Assembly (NCBI GenBank): GCA_900552955.1
Contig: USBO01000004.1
Span: 1 to 33,793, forward strand
Direction: 5' to 3'
DNA: 33,793 nucleotides
Source of the DNA: an uncultured Alistipes sp.
GTDB lineage: Bacteria > Bacteroidota > Bacteroidia > Bacteroidales > Rikenellaceae
Part shown: in pieces, positions 23,309-31,421 of the stretch
Numbering within the stretch: the stretch's first letter is position 1
Layout of the letters: each line of letters begins with the position of its first letter
The notes under the pieces: generated by a model
What the model was told of the DNA's origin: nothing
Seen by the model: only the letters and a program-made list of their open reading frames with translations
Databases searched by the model: none
Position numbers and translations under genes: made by a program

Positions 23309-23341
23309 CGCATCCGTCCCTTCGACGAAGGGACGGATGCG
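23309..23341 (+). terminator. Terminator after the aldolase gene
   Basis: The arms 23309-23322 and 23328-23341 pair perfectly over 14 bp with a 5-nt loop, followed by CTTCTTTT. It lies in the 308-bp gap 23266-23573, which otherwise contains only the convergent terminator and no frame with coding character. Confidence 0.85.
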
Positions 23342-23523
23342 CTTCTTTTCGGCCGGCCGCCTCCGCATATGCCGCCGACTCCGCAGAGGACGACAGCATC
23401 CCTACGGCTGCGTGCACGGCGCATAAAATCGGAAATTCGGCTGCGGCCGGAATACGATGCCGCTGAAGAACGGCATCCCGCAGACCGGCAATCCGGCCGT
23501 GATCCGGCTTGCAGCGAAACGAA

Positions 23524-23552
23524 AACGGCGCGTCTTTTCGGGACGCGCCGTT
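23524..23552 (-). terminator. Terminator of the SusCD-phosphoesterase operon
   Basis: The arms 23524-23534 and 23542-23552 pair over 11 bp. On the minus strand the hairpin runs straight into TTTTCGTTTC. It lies 21 bp after the phosphoesterase stop. Confidence 0.8.
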
Positions 23553-23573
23553 GACGATCGTTCAGCTCAGCGA

Positions 23574-25301
23574 TCAGTTCTTGAAGCCGGCATAGCCGCT
23601 ATGGAAACCGCTCGCTTCGTATACGTTGGTTTTACCGCTGCCAGGGATGGTCTGCGTGGCGCGAATCGTCCAACCCGTTTCCGTTGCGGGATTGCCCGAG
23701 GGAGCTTTGATATACCAGGTATGCTTGCACGCCTTGTTCCAGGTCGTGGTGTTTTTACCGCACTCGTTGAAGAAGAACGACACGACGCACATATCCGCCA
23801 GGCTGGTGATGCGCTTCATCGGCGTGGCGCTGCCGTTCTGCACGAAATCGACCTTCCAATAGGTGGCGTCGTCGTTCCAGACCTCCACGATGAAGCAATC
23901 CTGCATCGCGGCATTGCCGTTGGTCTTGATGTTGGAGCTGCCGCCGGTGCCGCCGCCCGTCCACGAGTAGGAGTAGTTCTTGCTGCCCGTGTAGGTCGAG
24001 TTTCCGTCGTAGACACGCATCTGATAGGTCTCGGACTGCGCCGTGGGTTTGGCAACCCAGTTGTCGACCGTGTTGCCTTTGATCTCATAGATGCTGTAGC
24101 CCATCGGAGCGCCGTCCACATTCAGGTTGCTCGCCCACCAGCCGCCGCAGGCTGCGCCGTGGACATGCTCGTAGATCGGTTTGTTATTCTTGCACGTATA
24201 CTTCGAATGCACATAGTTCTCGGGATAGTGCGTATGGCCGATCATGATGTGCGCCTCGTTGAACTGCGTCAGCAGCTCGAGCACCTCGGCATAGTACTTA
24301 TCCTTATTGACATTCGAACCGCTGGGATCGTTACCGCCGCCGCGGAACGGAATATGGCAGCACAGGAAGACGACCTTGTCCGCCTTGTTGTCGACCAGAT
24401 CGAGATCGGCCTTGAGCCAGTTGTACTGCTGCTGTGAATAGCCGGCCGCATAGTCCCACGTCGAACCGTTGGTGGTCGTGCAGACGACATTGTCCATCAC
24501 GACGATGTGCGCCTTGCCGCGGTTGAACGAATAATCCGCCGGACCGAAACGGTCGATGAAGTTCGTCTGAGCCGTGTAGGTGTTCGTCTGCTTCGCATCG
24601 TGGTCGTGGTTACCCATGCAGTTGAAGATCGGCAGATAGCCGGCACCGACCTGCATGTTCGACATCGACTGTTTCATCGGATCCCACTGCACCGTATTGT
24701 CGAAGGTGATATCGCCCAACGTCACGGCATAGGCATTGGTCCATTTGCCCGCAGACTGCGCACCCATGAGCGTGGACTTGATATCGGGAATCGTCTCGGT
24801 CTTCCAGCGGTTCACATCCGAATCGCTCTTGCACTGCGGGTCGCCGATGGCGATCAGCGTGAAATTGTCCTCCACGGCAGCAAGCGGTTCCAGCTTGAAG
24901 TCGTTGCGGTTCTGCTGGCCGCGGATGATCGTCGAGGTCGAATAGAAGAGCGGCAGCTTGGACTTCTGGTCCAGAGCGACCTTGTGCGTCGACGGCGTGG
25001 TGTAGTAGACGTTACGGCAATAACGGTTCGCCTTGAACTGATAGACGCCGTTGGCATCGGTCGTCGTGAACGAATAGCCGTCCGTGACGGGGACACCGGC
25101 AATGCCCTTACCGGTCGTGGCGTCGGAGATCAGACCGATGAGGTCGTTCCCCTCGATGATCTTGGTGCCATTGATTTCGGTGACGGTGCCCGTCGGGCCG
25201 CCCGGGCCCGGGGCAGGCTCTTCGCCCCCTTCGTCCGACGAACAAGCGACACCGCACAGCAGCGCCATCGTCAGAAACAAATAATAAAGTTTTCTATACA
25301 T
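23574..25301 (-). CDS. Calcineurin-like phosphoesterase lipoprotein
   Basis: A 575-residue surface lipoprotein that would hydrolyse phosphomono- or diesters outside the cell. The signal peptide ends at C20 (LLCGVAC), followed by SSDEGGEE, an acidic start fitting the lipoprotein export signal. Residues about 52-140 form a carboxypeptidase-regulatory-like beta domain (DATTGKGIAGVPVTDG). The metallophosphatase core has GDPQ (153-156), LGDITFDN (195-202), GNHDHD (230-235), CHIPF (315-319) and GHTH (355-358); the first motif is GDPQ rather than the classical GDxH. A C-terminal beta domain of about 170 residues follows (MetallophosN/MetallophosC-like layout). It is the third gene of the SusCD operon, so its substrate probably belongs to what that receptor takes up. 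Confidence 0.9.
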   Translation of the reverse strand: MYRKLYYLFLTMALLCGVACSSDEGGEEPAPGPGGPTGTVTEINGTKIIEGNDLIGLISDATTGKGIAGVPVTDGYSFTTTDANGVYQFKANRYCRNVYYTTPSTHKVALDQKSKLPLFYSTSTIIRGQQNRNDFKLEPLAAVEDNFTLIAIGDPQCKSDSDVNRWKTETIPDIKSTLMGAQSAGKWTNAYAVTLGDITFDNTVQWDPMKQSMSNMQVGAGYLPIFNCMGNHDHDAKQTNTYTAQTNFIDRFGPADYSFNRGKAHIVVMDNVVCTTTNGSTWDYAAGYSQQQYNWLKADLDLVDNKADKVVFLCCHIPFRGGGNDPSGSNVNKDKYYAEVLELLTQFNEAHIMIGHTHYPENYVHSKYTCKNNKPIYEHVHGAACGGWWASNLNVDGAPMGYSIYEIKGNTVDNWVAKPTAQSETYQMRVYDGNSTYTGSKNYSYSWTGGGTGGSSNIKTNGNAAMQDCFIVEVWNDDATYWKVDFVQNGSATPMKRITSLADMCVVSFFFNECGKNTTTWNKACKHTWYIKAPSGNPATETGWTIRATQTIPGSGKTNVYEASGFHSGYAGFKN

Positions 25302-25358
25302 AATCCTCCTATTTTGGATTGCATTAAATTATGATCCGCCGAAGCGGTGCTATAAAGA

Positions 25359-25393
25359 TAGGCAATCTTCGGCGAAAAACCAAAGATTGCCTA
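25359..25393 (-). promoter_or_regulatory. Hairpin between susD-like and phosphoesterase genes
   Basis: The arms 25359-25369 and 25383-25393 pair perfectly (11 bp, 13-nt loop); on the minus strand the flank is TCTTTATAG. It lies in the 123-bp gap inside the operon and may reduce downstream expression or protect the mRNA end. Confidence 0.6.
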
Positions 25394-25424
25394 CCCGTTC
25401 AATCACTTTTTACTTAAAAGAGCA

Positions 25425-27251
25425 TTATTTCTCCCAGCCGTAGTTCTGACCCAGGTTGGGGTTCAACGACAGAGCCGACGTAGGAATCGGACGAACATAC
25501 ATGCGCTCTTCGAAACGCAGATCCTCGTGGTAAACCAGATAGCCGTGATCGCCGTCAGTCAGCGTCCAGTTGTTATCGCTCGTGCTCGTACCGATCGAAT
25601 AGTTATTCGTATTGGTGCCTGCGGAAGTGAAGGTGTAGGTATATCCGTTGAACTTCATACCGTTCTTGACCTCATCGGCCGAAAGATACACACCCTTCCA
25701 GCCCTTCTCGGTATCGCGGTCGGCGATCAGATTCGCACAATGCCAACGATAAAGGTCATCGACACGAAGATCCTCCAGGATCAACTCGGTGACACGCTCC
25801 CGACGGATCTCGAGGATCGTGTTCGAAAGGTTCGTTACGGCAGCGCCCTCCGCACGTGCATAGTAGTCCTGCAACCACTTGTCGGCCACATAGGCTGCGC
25901 CGCCTTCGGGATAGATATTCTTCACGCCGGCACGTTCGCGCAGCGCGCCTACCGTCATATTCCAATCCGCCTGCGAGAGCGATCCGTTGTTCAGCTCGGC
26001 TTTCGCCTCCGCATAGTTGAGCAACACCTCGCCGAAACGGAAGATGGGCACCGAATTGTCGCCGCGACCCGTCGTGTAGTTGCTCTCGAACTCCTGGCTC
26101 CACTTCATGAACATATATGCCGTTACGACATGGGTGAAGTTCAGCGGCTTGGGGCCGGTCACACCACCATACGTCCACTCATGACCCGGAGCATGCACCG
26201 TCTGGCTCAGACGGGGATCGCGTCCTGCGAACTCCTCGCTCATCGACACCTGATCCGTTTCGATCGGAGTTCCGTCGGCCTTGAGATACATGTTCATCAG
26301 CGCCTTCGTGGGCGAAACTTTCTGACTTGCAGTCGAGGTATTGAAGTTCAGCGTAAGGCTGTTGAATACGTTCAAAGCCTCGCTCGCCTTGTACTCCCGA
26401 TACCAGATCACCTCGCTGATATCGCCGATTGCCGACGTCGTGAACAGCGCATGATAATCATCATGAAGCTTCAGACCGGCTTCAGTCATAATCGTATTGG
26501 CGGCATTGACAGCTTCCTGAAGGAAATCGTTGGCCGTTTCGTACTGATTGCTCCACGGCTGATTCGTCGAAGGATTGACCGCGTGGTACTTGCGATAGGT
26601 ACCCTCGAAGAGGCAGACACGCGACTTGAAAGCCAGCGCAACCCAACGGTTGATGACATTCTTGTAGGTCTTGGTATCCGTCGAGCAGTTCGAGCAAGCG
26701 AAATTCAGATCCTCGAGAACATGGTGCATCACCAGCTCACGATCGTCGCGCCCGGCATAGAGCAGCGCATCGTCCACGTCGAGCACATGATCGACCCAAG
26801 GCACGTTACCGAAGGTCTTGACCTTACCATAGTAGAAATAGGCCCGCCAGAAACGCGCGACACCCTCGTAGTGATTGTAAACCGCATCCGAGACATTGCC
26901 TTTGGCACGCACCATGTCACGAAGCATGATATTGGCACGGCGGACACTACGCCAGCTGGAGATGTCCCAGCTTCCCTGACGGTCAGCGTCCCACGCAGCA
27001 CTGGGCTTATAAAAGTCCGTACCCGATTTGCTTGCCGTCAAATCCGTGTAACTATCTCCCATGGCGATGTCATCCGCATCGGGACAATAGGATTCGAGAA
27101 GACCGTTGCAGTACAGGATAAAATCGGATTCCGTGGCGAAGAACGTCTCCGCCGAAATTCTGTTCACCGGATCAGCGCTCAAAAAATCCTCGCATGCAAC
27201 ACCGGTGAAGGCTACCGCCCCTATTGCAAATAATCTGATAATATTTTTCAT
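25425..27251 (-). CDS. SusD/RagB-family outer membrane lipoprotein
   Basis: The glycan- or nutrient-binding lid of the SusC transporter, 608 residues, outer-leaflet lipoprotein. The signal peptide ends at C20 (FTGVAC), followed by EDFLSADPVNRIS, the typical SusD start. ARFWRAYFYYGKVKTFGNVPW and, later, VPIFRFGEVLLNYAEAKAEL (the conserved C-terminal helix pair) and ERVTELILEDLRVDDLYRW are classical SusD segments, and the end MYVRPIPTSALSLNPNLGQN is also typical. The ligand cannot be read from sequence. It starts 13 bp after the SusC stop, on the same transcript. Confidence 0.96.
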   Translation of the reverse strand: MKNIIRLFAIGAVAFTGVACEDFLSADPVNRISAETFFATESDFILYCNGLLESYCPDADDIAMGDSYTDLTASKSGTDFYKPSAAWDADRQGSWDISSWRSVRRANIMLRDMVRAKGNVSDAVYNHYEGVARFWRAYFYYGKVKTFGNVPWVDHVLDVDDALLYAGRDDRELVMHHVLEDLNFACSNCSTDTKTYKNVINRWVALAFKSRVCLFEGTYRKYHAVNPSTNQPWSNQYETANDFLQEAVNAANTIMTEAGLKLHDDYHALFTTSAIGDISEVIWYREYKASEALNVFNSLTLNFNTSTASQKVSPTKALMNMYLKADGTPIETDQVSMSEEFAGRDPRLSQTVHAPGHEWTYGGVTGPKPLNFTHVVTAYMFMKWSQEFESNYTTGRGDNSVPIFRFGEVLLNYAEAKAELNNGSLSQADWNMTVGALRERAGVKNIYPEGGAAYVADKWLQDYYARAEGAAVTNLSNTILEIRRERVTELILEDLRVDDLYRWHCANLIADRDTEKGWKGVYLSADEVKNGMKFNGYTYTFTSAGTNTNNYSIGTSTSDNNWTLTDGDHGYLVYHEDLRFEERMYVRPIPTSALSLNPNLGQNYGWEK

Positions 27252-27264
27252 AGTTTAACATTCA

Positions 27265-30200
27265 TTAGAAGGTGACATTCAAACCGATCGTCCAGGTCTT
27301 CAGCATCGGGTAGCTGTAACCCTGGCCTACGCCGCTCAGACCTCCGGTCGTCTTGCTGTAGTCGCTGTCGCCGAAACCGATCATTTCAGGATCGAACATA
27401 TCCGTGTGCTTGAAGATCGGCGAGTGGGTGAAGATGTTGTCGCCCGAAACGTAAATCTTCAGCTTCTCGATACGGATCTTGCGCGTCAGCTCCTGCGGGA
27501 AGGTGTAATCGACCGTAATGTTCTTGATACGCCAATAAGAGGCATCCTGCAGATAATAATCGTTCTCATAAGTCAGCGGGCCGACGTTACGGTTGGCGGC
27601 ATACGTCACGCGACGCGTATAGTATGCACCCGGATTGGTCACTCGCCAGTTTTCGGTGCTATAGTCCATGATGACGGCATCGGTGGTGTGCACCTTGGGC
27701 AGATAACCGTAAGGATGGTTGTACATACCCCAGAAGAAACCGGACTCGACCATCGGGTACCAGTCGCGTTTGCCCACACCCTGTACGAACACACTCAGAC
27801 CGATACCGTTCCAGTTCGCACCCAGATTGATACCGTACTGATAACGGGGAGTCGAATTACCGATGATGTCCAGGTCGCCATGATTGTCGAGCGTAGGACG
27901 GCTGCCGCCGTTCTCGATCTTACCGTTGCCATCGAGGTCGATGAAACGCAAGACACCGGCATACGCACGGAAGTTGTTACCATTCTTGTGGAAGGAATCC
28001 ACGGCCCAGTTGTCAGCCTCCTCGTTCGTCAGGAAGTAGCCTGCGGTACGGAAGCCCCAGATGTCACCCAGCTCCTGGCCTTTGTAATAGGAGTAGATGG
28101 CACCGTCCGAGTTGTAGTAATCCTTCACCCATGTACGGCTGTCCCAGACGCTCACTTTGATGTTGTAATTGAACGGTTTGCCGCCGGCCTTGAAACTGTC
28201 GCGCCACGAAAGCGAAGCCTCCCAGCCCTTGGTCTTCAGCGCACCGAAGTTACCTTTCGGCGATGCTTCACCAAGCAGCTGCGGATAATCGGGGCCATTG
28301 ATGAGCAAATCGTTGGTATAGCGCCAGTAGTAGTCGAACGATCCCGACAGGCGGTTGCGGAGGAAGTCCATGTCCACACCGATATCATAGGTCGTGACGG
28401 TCTCCCACGTCAGCGACTGGGGAATCATGGTCGGCCACGAGGTAAAGCTGACCTGCTTGCCGTTGATCAGAATGCTCGATTTCGCAATGGATTTGTCGTT
28501 GCTGTCCTTCGTACGCATCAGCTCCATGAACTGATAAGGGTCAATCGAAGCATTGCCCAGCGAACCAACATTGGCGCGGAGCTTGAAGTTATCCAGCCAA
28601 TCGCGCGACCACTTCATCCACGGCTCCTCCGAAACGCGCCATCCGATCGAACCCGAAGGGAAGAAGCCCCAGCGCTGGTTGCTCGGGAAGAGCGACGAAC
28701 CGTCGTAACGAGCTGCGAACTCGAAGATGAAACGGTTGAGAAGCGTATAGTTGATTCGGGCGAAGACACCGACCATCGACTTGTCATAGCCCTTGTCGTT
28801 GACAGAGTACTCATCCGAGTCCATCAGCTCGAACGACGGCATCGACGGATAGAGCAGATTCTTACGCTGCAAATAAGTGTCGCGGTACTTCGTTTTTTCG
28901 ATGTTCCAACCGCCGACGACATTCAGATTGTGGTTATCACCCAGCTTGGGAGTCCACGTCGCAACGATGTTCGACGAGACATAGTCGGTGTCATAGGTCC
29001 AATGCGACTTATAAGAGGTCGTATTGTAATCATGAGGTTCGCCGGCCGTCGTGTAACCGGTCTGAATCGGGCTGATACGATCCCTCTTCGAACGGATCGC
29101 CTTATAGGTGAAGTCGGCCGCAATCTTCAGAACGTTTTTGATCGGCTCGAACGTCAAAGTCGTCGTCGTGATGGCATCCAGCTTGTTGTCTTCCTGATAA
29201 GCCTGATCCTTCGACCAGCCGTCGTAAACCATAGCGGCGGCTGCGTACGTGTAAGTGCCGTCCTCGTTGTATACAGGGTACATCGGCTGTGCACGGTGTT
29301 CGATCTGACGCCAAACAGGCCACGAACCGCCGACGATGAACGGCTGATGGTACTTGCGGTTGTAAATCGACGTGTTGTTGGCCAACGTGAGCCACTTGGC
29401 GATCTTCACATCGCCCTTCGCGCGCAGGTTATAGGTTCTGAAATCCTCCTCGCCGAGTTTGTAGACGCCATCCTGATTGTAGTAACGGCCGGAGATAGAG
29501 AACGACGAACGTTCGCCGGCGCCCGAAACGGTGAGATTGTGCGTATGCGAAAAAGTGTAGTCCTTCAGATACATGTCCACCCAGTCCGTATCGGCATAGT
29601 AAACGGTTTTGTTGGGACCGCCGAGCTCCTTCAGGTTGCCATAGACGTTACCGTATTTCTCGTACGTGGGATCGGTCTTACGACGCCGGAACTCCTCGAT
29701 ATACGCTTTCGAGAAACCGATCTCCTTGTTCACATCGCTCGGGAACGAACCTGCCGACTGCGGCGTGCGGTCATTGCCCTGGAAGAATTCAGCGAAAGCC
29801 TCCGAGTATTGCAGACCGTCGGAAACCAGATGATCTTCCCACATCACCGTACGACGGTTGATCGAGAAGCCACCGTTGTAATTGACCGTCACACGGTCTT
29901 TTTTAGCACCCTTTGTCGTCACCAGAATCACACCGAAAGCACCGCGGGCACCGTAAACGGCTGCCGATGCGGCATCCTTCAGCACCGACACCGTCTCCAC
30001 ATCCTCGGGGTTGACCGTCGTCAGATCGCCCTCGACGCCGTCGATGAGCACCAGCGCCGAACCGCCCTGGCCGATCGAGTGTTTCTGACCCTCTGCACTC
30101 GTACCGCTCGAACGCGACTGAAAACCGGTCGCATTGCCGCGCACGTAAACCGAACCCTGATGGTTGGGCTTACCGTCGGTCTGAATGATGTTCAGACCCG

Positions 30201-30684
30201 GTATCTGCCCCTGCAGCGAACGGGTGATATTGGGATTCGCACGCCCTTCGAGCGCTTCGCCCGAGAGGTTCTCGACGGCACCGACGAGCTGCGTCTTCTT
30301 CAGCGTACCGTAACCTACGACGACGACGTCGTCGATCTTCGTGTTATCTTCTTGGATGGTGAAGTTGACTGCCGTGCGGTTGCCGACCGTAACTTCCTGA
30401 GGCTGATAGCCGAAGAACGTACAAACCAGCACGTCGCTCGGCTTTGCATTGATGCGGTACGAACCGTCCGCATCGGAAATTGTACCCACTGCCGTTCCTT
30501 TGACCATGATCGCAGCGCCGGCCAGAGGGCCGTTGGTCGTAGCGTCGGTAACGGTACCAGAAATCGTTTGGCTCTGTGCGAAAACATTCAATGATATGAG
30601 CATCATCAGACAAGCAAGAGCACACGTGAACACACCACGCACAGCAAACTTTTTACTGGGGGGGGGAAGTAAGACGTGTTTCAT
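27265..30684 (-). CDS. SusC/RagA-family TonB-dependent outer membrane transporter
   Basis: A 22-strand outer membrane barrel that imports a ligand with TonB energy. The 1139 residues comprise a signal peptide (to about residue 37, ending NVFAQ), a carboxypeptidase-regulatory-like domain (39-112: SGTVTDATTNGPLAGA), the SusC-specific DDVVVVGYGT (118-127), a plug with VLIDGVEGDL and SVLKDAASAAVYGARG, and the barrel, ending in the beta-strand TIGLNVTF. There is no N-terminal STN domain, so direct signalling to an anti-sigma factor is unlikely. Codons 6-9 contain nine C in a row (positions 30658-30666 on the plus strand, read as CTT CCC CCC CCC AGT). One C fewer stops after about 25 codons, one more stops after 10, so the gene may be phase-variable. 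No regulator is in the window. Confidence 0.96.
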   Translation of the reverse strand: MKHVLLPPPSKKFAVRGVFTCALACLMMLISLNVFAQSQTISGTVTDATTNGPLAGAAIMVKGTAVGTISDADGSYRINAKPSDVLVCTFFGYQPQEVTVGNRTAVNFTIQEDNTKIDDVVVVGYGTLKKTQLVGAVENLSGEALEGRANPNITRSLQGQIPGLNIIQTDGKPNHQGSVYVRGNATGFQSRSSGTSAEGQKHSIGQGGSALVLIDGVEGDLTTVNPEDVETVSVLKDAASAAVYGARGAFGVILVTTKGAKKDRVTVNYNGGFSINRRTVMWEDHLVSDGLQYSEAFAEFFQGNDRTPQSAGSFPSDVNKEIGFSKAYIEEFRRRKTDPTYEKYGNVYGNLKELGGPNKTVYYADTDWVDMYLKDYTFSHTHNLTVSGAGERSSFSISGRYYNQDGVYKLGEEDFRTYNLRAKGDVKIAKWLTLANNTSIYNRKYHQPFIVGGSWPVWRQIEHRAQPMYPVYNEDGTYTYAAAAMVYDGWSKDQAYQEDNKLDAITTTTLTFEPIKNVLKIAADFTYKAIRSKRDRISPIQTGYTTAGEPHDYNTTSYKSHWTYDTDYVSSNIVATWTPKLGDNHNLNVVGGWNIEKTKYRDTYLQRKNLLYPSMPSFELMDSDEYSVNDKGYDKSMVGVFARINYTLLNRFIFEFAARYDGSSLFPSNQRWGFFPSGSIGWRVSEEPWMKWSRDWLDNFKLRANVGSLGNASIDPYQFMELMRTKDSNDKSIAKSSILINGKQVSFTSWPTMIPQSLTWETVTTYDIGVDMDFLRNRLSGSFDYYWRYTNDLLINGPDYPQLLGEASPKGNFGALKTKGWEASLSWRDSFKAGGKPFNYNIKVSVWDSRTWVKDYYNSDGAIYSYYKGQELGDIWGFRTAGYFLTNEEADNWAVDSFHKNGNNFRAYAGVLRFIDLDGNGKIENGGSRPTLDNHGDLDIIGNSTPRYQYGINLGANWNGIGLSVFVQGVGKRDWYPMVESGFFWGMYNHPYGYLPKVHTTDAVIMDYSTENWRVTNPGAYYTRRVTYAANRNVGPLTYENDYYLQDASYWRIKNITVDYTFPQELTRKIRIEKLKIYVSGDNIFTHSPIFKHTDMFDPEMIGFGDSDYSKTTGGLSGVGQGYSYPMLKTWTIGLNVTF
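30658..30666 (-). repeat. C9 homopolymer in the 5' coding end of susC
   Basis: Nine C in the coding strand, encoding the last base layout of CTT then Pro7-Pro8-Pro9. It precedes the hydrophobic core of the signal peptide, so either slippage direction removes the whole exported protein. Confidence 0.9.
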
Positions 30685-30940
30685 TCTAATCTTCTTTAAT
30701 TAGTTCCAACATTTTAATGATTTTCAGCGTCCTTTTTACCATATATATACGGCAAAAACATCTGTCTACCCGAAAGGCATTCAAACGGGACGATTGCGAG
30801 TTTGGATTCTCTGAAAATAATCGAATAATGGTTTTAAGGGAAAGTTTGGATGGTTTTCTGGGTCGTCGTACTTTTCGTTTAGGCTGTTAAGTCAATGAAT
30901 TAGGGGTTATTACTTAGTTTTTAATAAACAAACGTTAATG

Positions 30941-30970
30941 CAAATATACTAAATTTCGGTTGCAAACAAA
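30941..30970 (-). promoter_or_regulatory. susC promoter
   Basis: On the minus strand TTTG (30967-30970), 18 nt, TATATTTG (30941-30948). Further TTTG copies lie at 30963-30966 and 30971-30974, so the spacing partner is uncertain. The leader would be about 250 nt. Confidence 0.6.
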
Positions 30971-31069
30971 CAAAATCACCTAAATTTTTACCCGAAACCC
31001 TGTTTTACCTATGCACGAATCCGTTCGGCGCGCCCAAACCATCACAAAAAACTTACAAAAACCAAAATA

Positions 31070-31081
31070 CCCCCCCCCCCC
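31070..31081. repeat. C12 homopolymer in the divergent promoter region
   Basis: Twelve consecutive C on the plus strand, about 120 bp upstream of the susC -7 box and about 185 bp upstream of the plus-strand -7 box. It is the longest homopolymer I found in the window. Confidence 0.9.
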
Positions 31082-31265
31082 TGTATATCCACGCCAACCG
31101 GCAATTTCTTAGCGTTCAATCCGTTTCATATTCTTTCAGTTTCCCAACCCCGTTTTTCGTTTCATTCCGGTTTCGACCGCCCCGCACATTGCGAAACCCG
31201 CCGTCCGTATTCCGTCGGGAAACTAAATTTTTCACGGAAAAGGTTTTTATTTGAAAAAAAAGATA

Positions 31266-31273
31266 TATATTTG
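31266..31273 (+). promoter_or_regulatory. -7 element for the FN3 lipoprotein gene
   Basis: TATATTTG matches TAnnTTTG. The nearest upstream TTTG (31250-31253) is too close (12 nt), so the -33 element is unclear. The leader is about 140 nt. Confidence 0.5.
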
Positions 31274-31421
31274 CATTGCAAGTTTGGAACAAAGGCATGG
31301 AAAAGGGATCCGTGCCGACTCTTAATAAATTGAATGATGTGGATTGAGGTTCGCTTGAGAAGCGGGGCCTTGATTTATGTTATTTTTTGTTTATTATCTA
31401 ACGAACAGTTCAAGACAAACT

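Larger units (their letters stand above)
30685..31421. other. 737-bp divergent intergenic region between susC and the FN3 lipoprotein gene
   Basis: AT-rich, unlike the flanking genes, and without a gene that I would call. It holds a susC promoter with a leader of about 250 nt, a -7 element for the plus-strand gene, a C12 run at 31070-31081, and GTTTCATTCCGGTTTCG at 31159-31175. A short frame from 31011 crosses the C run but has no other support. Confidence 0.7.

Noticed and set aside
27406..30594. Plus-strand frame of 1062 codons opposite susC
   Set aside because: An antisense shadow of a certain gene caused by GC-rich codon bias; it has no domain pattern and is rich in Arg, Val and Ile runs.
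31011..31332. Frame through the C12 run: 33 codons as is, about 110 codons if one C is gained
   Set aside because: An attractive switch, but the longer frame spans the lipoprotein promoter, has an odd composition and resembles nothing.
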